Shown piece by piece: positions 62,642-64,000 of a stretch of DNA of 64,000 bases (its first letter is position 1; each line of letters starts with the position of its first letter). Origin of the DNA: Bugulina stolonifera. Lineage: Eukaryota > Bryozoa > Gymnolaemata > Cheilostomatida > Bugulidae. The stretch is from the NCBI GenBank assembly GCA_935421135.1, contig OW285189.1:18559072-18623071 (forward strand). The letters run 5' to 3'. The notes under the pieces were generated by a model, which was not told the DNA's origin, did no database searches, and was given only the letters and a program-made list of their open reading frames with translations. The position numbers and the translations under genes are program-made.

Positions 62642-62699
62642 CGTCACTGACTTATGTACCAAACGACTTACCAAACGCAATGTTTGATATATAGCACTG

Positions 62700-64000
62700 C
62701 TTCTTATTGTAGCTCAAAATAGTGTAAGTAATCTATTCCATAAACTTTAACTTGGCACCTCTGCGGGGAAATAGAGAGAATGATAATGGTTCTCAGAGTG
62801 GTATCAGAATCTCTCATGTTCTTAAAGGGATAGCAACGCAATTGCTATACAACAAATACAAAACAATTGTTGTTATTATAGTAACATTATATTTAGTGTG
62901 GTATGTAATTTATACCTGAATGCTTGCTTTGAAAAAATGTCCATAATTTGTAAACATTTCATCCAATAATTATTTAACCAATAATTACAATGTGCGTCTA
63001 AAGTGTGCTACTGCTGGCTAATTCTGTTTAACTTTGCTACTAATTACTAAGGTACATCAACTTGGCATCAACTCTGACACTAAATCTATATACCTTTGTA
63101 ATCGTAATTTGACTGCAAAGTTGTCTTCCAGTTGCTTTTATTACAAAATTCCAAATACAACTTATTAGAAGTTGCCCACCCTTTTTCTATCAACAACTTT
63201 CAGATGAACACAATTCCAATAATAGAGGATTTCATTGTGTAGAAGATAACTATTTGGTAGCACACCATGCAATTGCATGGTGTTCCATCTTTAGACACAA
63301 TAATATCACCTCAATTGTAATGTAGTGACAATGACATTATTTCTAATAGTATGTTACGATTACTAGGTTACTAGGTTAATTGAGGTTATTGAGTTAATTT
63401 AGTAGCTTAGCAATCTGCTAAAGGTCATACTGGAAAGAAAAGGAAGCCAAAGTAAGCTTCCATTCCTGTTTTCTCGTTATTCAAAAACTGAAAGCTGATA
63501 CCCTGCTGTTTGAAGTCAGTCAGCTGTCCTTTTAAAAGTTGGCACTGCAAGGCCGTGTGGCCGTATGGGTGGATACGGCTCTGATAGCAAATACATGTAC
63601 TTACAAAGCAGATAACAGACAGCCAATCAAATTGCTTCAAGTTTATATCAATAGAACCTTGTAATGAATGCCCTTCAACACTATTGAATATTGGCATAAT
63701 AAGGAATTGATATTGTGACTACATGTGAATTTTGTATGTTTAGAAGTGTGCTACTGATAAATAAAGAAGTTCACTAAAATAGTCAGTAGCCCAGAGTCTA
63801 ACATGACTAAAAGTATATGTCAATACTCATTGAATAGCTTTCATTGACATGTTTTCTATAGAAGTACAAATAGAGTTGTTATTCAATTGTTATAATGAAA
63901 AACACACACACTATATTATGTAGTGGTGGACCAAGTATGGTTCATCTCCCCTGCGTTTACTGCCAATGCCCCTCCCCTGAAGACCTCCAACAAACCCATA
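62700..64000. other. Right end of the window, nothing recognised
   Basis: AT-rich sequence. A 90-codon minus-strand ORF at 63425-63697 has no recognisable motif and no splice context to support it. Confidence 0.45.

Noticed and set aside
63425..63697. A 90-codon minus-strand ORF at the window end
   Set aside because: No recognisable motif, no neighbouring exon and no codon pattern that would support it.

Overview
The window is AT-rich animal nuclear DNA. Its genes are split by many GT-AG introns and it is full of retroelements. It carries metazoan protein families: MBT repeats with an FCS zinc finger, thrombospondin type 1 repeats (TSRs), and a GT10 fucosyltransferase with a Thr-rich stem. 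A non-vertebrate metazoan fits best. A sponge, cnidarian or mollusc cannot be told apart from the sequence alone. Palindromic TACATG repeats are scattered throughout.

Layout. (1) 1005-14674, minus strand: a complete 12-exon gene for an L3MBTL2/MBTD1-type chromatin protein (about 517 aa: FCS zinc finger plus four MBT repeats). The exon lengths sum exactly to an open frame. Its largest intron holds a decayed Penelope-like GIY-YIG fragment, split by a young, intact LTR retrotransposon with Gmr1-like domain order (integrase before reverse transcriptase). Another intron holds a 31-copy, 51-bp minisatellite whose unit copies the splice acceptor of the next exon. (2) 18213-21775, plus, and 22949-29177, minus: two convergent genes for secreted TSR proteins with 2 and 7 repeats, built from phase-1 symmetric exons. 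(3) 32702-34336, minus: an intronless alpha-1,3-fucosyltransferase-like gene. (4) 34500-39700: no gene seen, but partial duplications and repeats. (5) 39700-62700: a cluster of seven small secreted-protein genes on alternating strands (+ - + - + - +). Six encode Cys-free mature proteins made of Ser-Gly-Gly-Arg-Gly-Gly repeats. The seventh has a Gly-Phe-Gly-Ser repeat but keeps the same upstream region and gene layout. The cluster looks like a tandemly copied unit of one short plus-strand gene and one long minus-strand gene. The first unit is enlarged by a degenerate Copia element, which itself carries a MITE, and by a non-autonomous LTR element. A tRNA-derived SINE lies between genes 6 and 7.

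How the genes may work together: the TSR proteins, the Golgi fucosyltransferase and the Gly/Arg-rich proteins all belong to the secretory or extracellular side, whereas the MBT protein is nuclear. No operon-like relation is implied. The Gly/Arg-rich cluster is the best candidate for something undescribed; its function is not known from the sequence.
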